The notes under the pieces were generated by a model. It was given only the letters and a program-made list of their open reading frames with translations. It had not been told where the DNA came from and did not search any database. The translations under genes and the position numbers were made by a program. A stretch of 6,430 nt of DNA from Candidatus Thorarchaeota archaeon (lineage in GTDB: Archaea > Asgardarchaeota > Thorarchaeia > Thorarchaeales > Thorarchaeaceae), in the NCBI GenBank assembly GCA_018238825.1, contig JABCSP010000129.1:1-6430 (forward strand), read 5' to 3'. Position 1 is the stretch's first letter, and each line of letters starts with the position of its first letter. Shown one piece after another: positions 6,321 to 6,430 of this stretch.

Positions 6321-6430
6321 TCAGGAGAGCTTTAACTTCCATAATCTGAAACTTTCGTACCATGCAAATAGAGCTCCTACTACTCCGATTGCTAAGGCAA
6401 TGTATCTGTCATAGATATTTGGAGGAGCAA
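6321..6430 (-). CDS. C-terminal end of a convergent gene for a putative membrane protein (5' part outside the window)
   Basis: Read on the - strand, the frame is open from the right edge to the TGA at 6323-6321 and gives 35 residues. They begin APPNIYDRYIALAIGVVGAL and end FAWYESFRLWKLKLS. Residues 9-24 (about 6357-6404) are hydrophobic with small residues (YIALAIGVVGALFAWY), and basic and aromatic residues follow. This looks like a C-terminal membrane helix with a short, positively charged, probably cytoplasmic end. The gene runs towards the large + strand gene, with 63 bp between the stops. The fragment is too short to identify a family. Its coding status rests on the coherent hydrophobic-then-basic pattern and the neatly placed stop and hairpin. 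Confidence 0.6.
   Translation of the reverse strand, partial: APPNIYDRYIALAIGVVGALFAWYESFRLWKLKLS

Noticed and set aside
6421..6430. GGAGGAG at the right edge considered as a + strand ribosome binding site
   Set aside because: It falls inside the convergent - strand reading frame, where it encodes Ala-Pro-Pro, and no + strand start is visible after it in the window.

Overview
The window is almost filled by one open reading frame on the + strand. It is the 3' part of a giant gene for a repeat-rich cell-surface protein, anchored by a single membrane span. The frame is already open at the left edge: codons 3-23 read SYVTDGS, which continues a repeat unit. The GTG at base 24 is therefore an internal Val codon and the true start lies upstream of the window. 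Residue numbers below count from that GTG codon as residue 1, and the stop codon (TAG) is at 6255-6257.

Layout. (1) Bases 1-1628 hold one partial and five complete tandem beta-sandwich (Ig-like) units of exactly 96 residues (288 bp). (2) Bases 1629-2513 hold three diverged units of 97, 100 and 98 residues. (3) Bases 2514-3272 hold a different module of about 253 residues. (4) Bases 3273-4703 hold five more diverged Ig-like units. (5) Bases 4731-4793 encode one transmembrane helix followed by basic residues. (6) Bases 4794-6254 encode a 487-residue, very acidic, presumably cytoplasmic tail. It contains a conserved-looking juxtamembrane helix, two or three related helical modules, and two Glu/Pro-rich stretches. 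The second stretch includes a 96-bp tandem duplication.

Right of the stop codon, a 63-bp gap (6258-6320) contains a hairpin. Beyond it, on the - strand, is the last 35 codons of a convergent gene whose product ends in a hydrophobic segment.

Organism. There is no RNA gene or taxonomic marker, so assignment rests on style. The architecture is a huge N-out Ig-like ectodomain, a C-terminal membrane anchor, a basic juxtamembrane stretch containing KVPYEIKQI, and a long acidic helical tail. Together with moderate-to-low GC (about 40% by eye) and abundant N-glycosylation sequons outside the membrane, this fits an archaeon. It most resembles what I recall of Asgard (Promethearchaeota, e.g. Thorarchaeota-like) surface proteins. 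This is inference and not a database match.

Functional reading. The protein probably projects a long rod of about 13-14 domains or more from the cell and carries a large cytosolic tail. It could be an adhesin, an S-layer-associated protein or a receptor-like linker. Nothing in the sequence identifies an enzyme or a ligand. The convergent neighbour also appears to be membrane-anchored, but too little of it is visible to infer a relationship.
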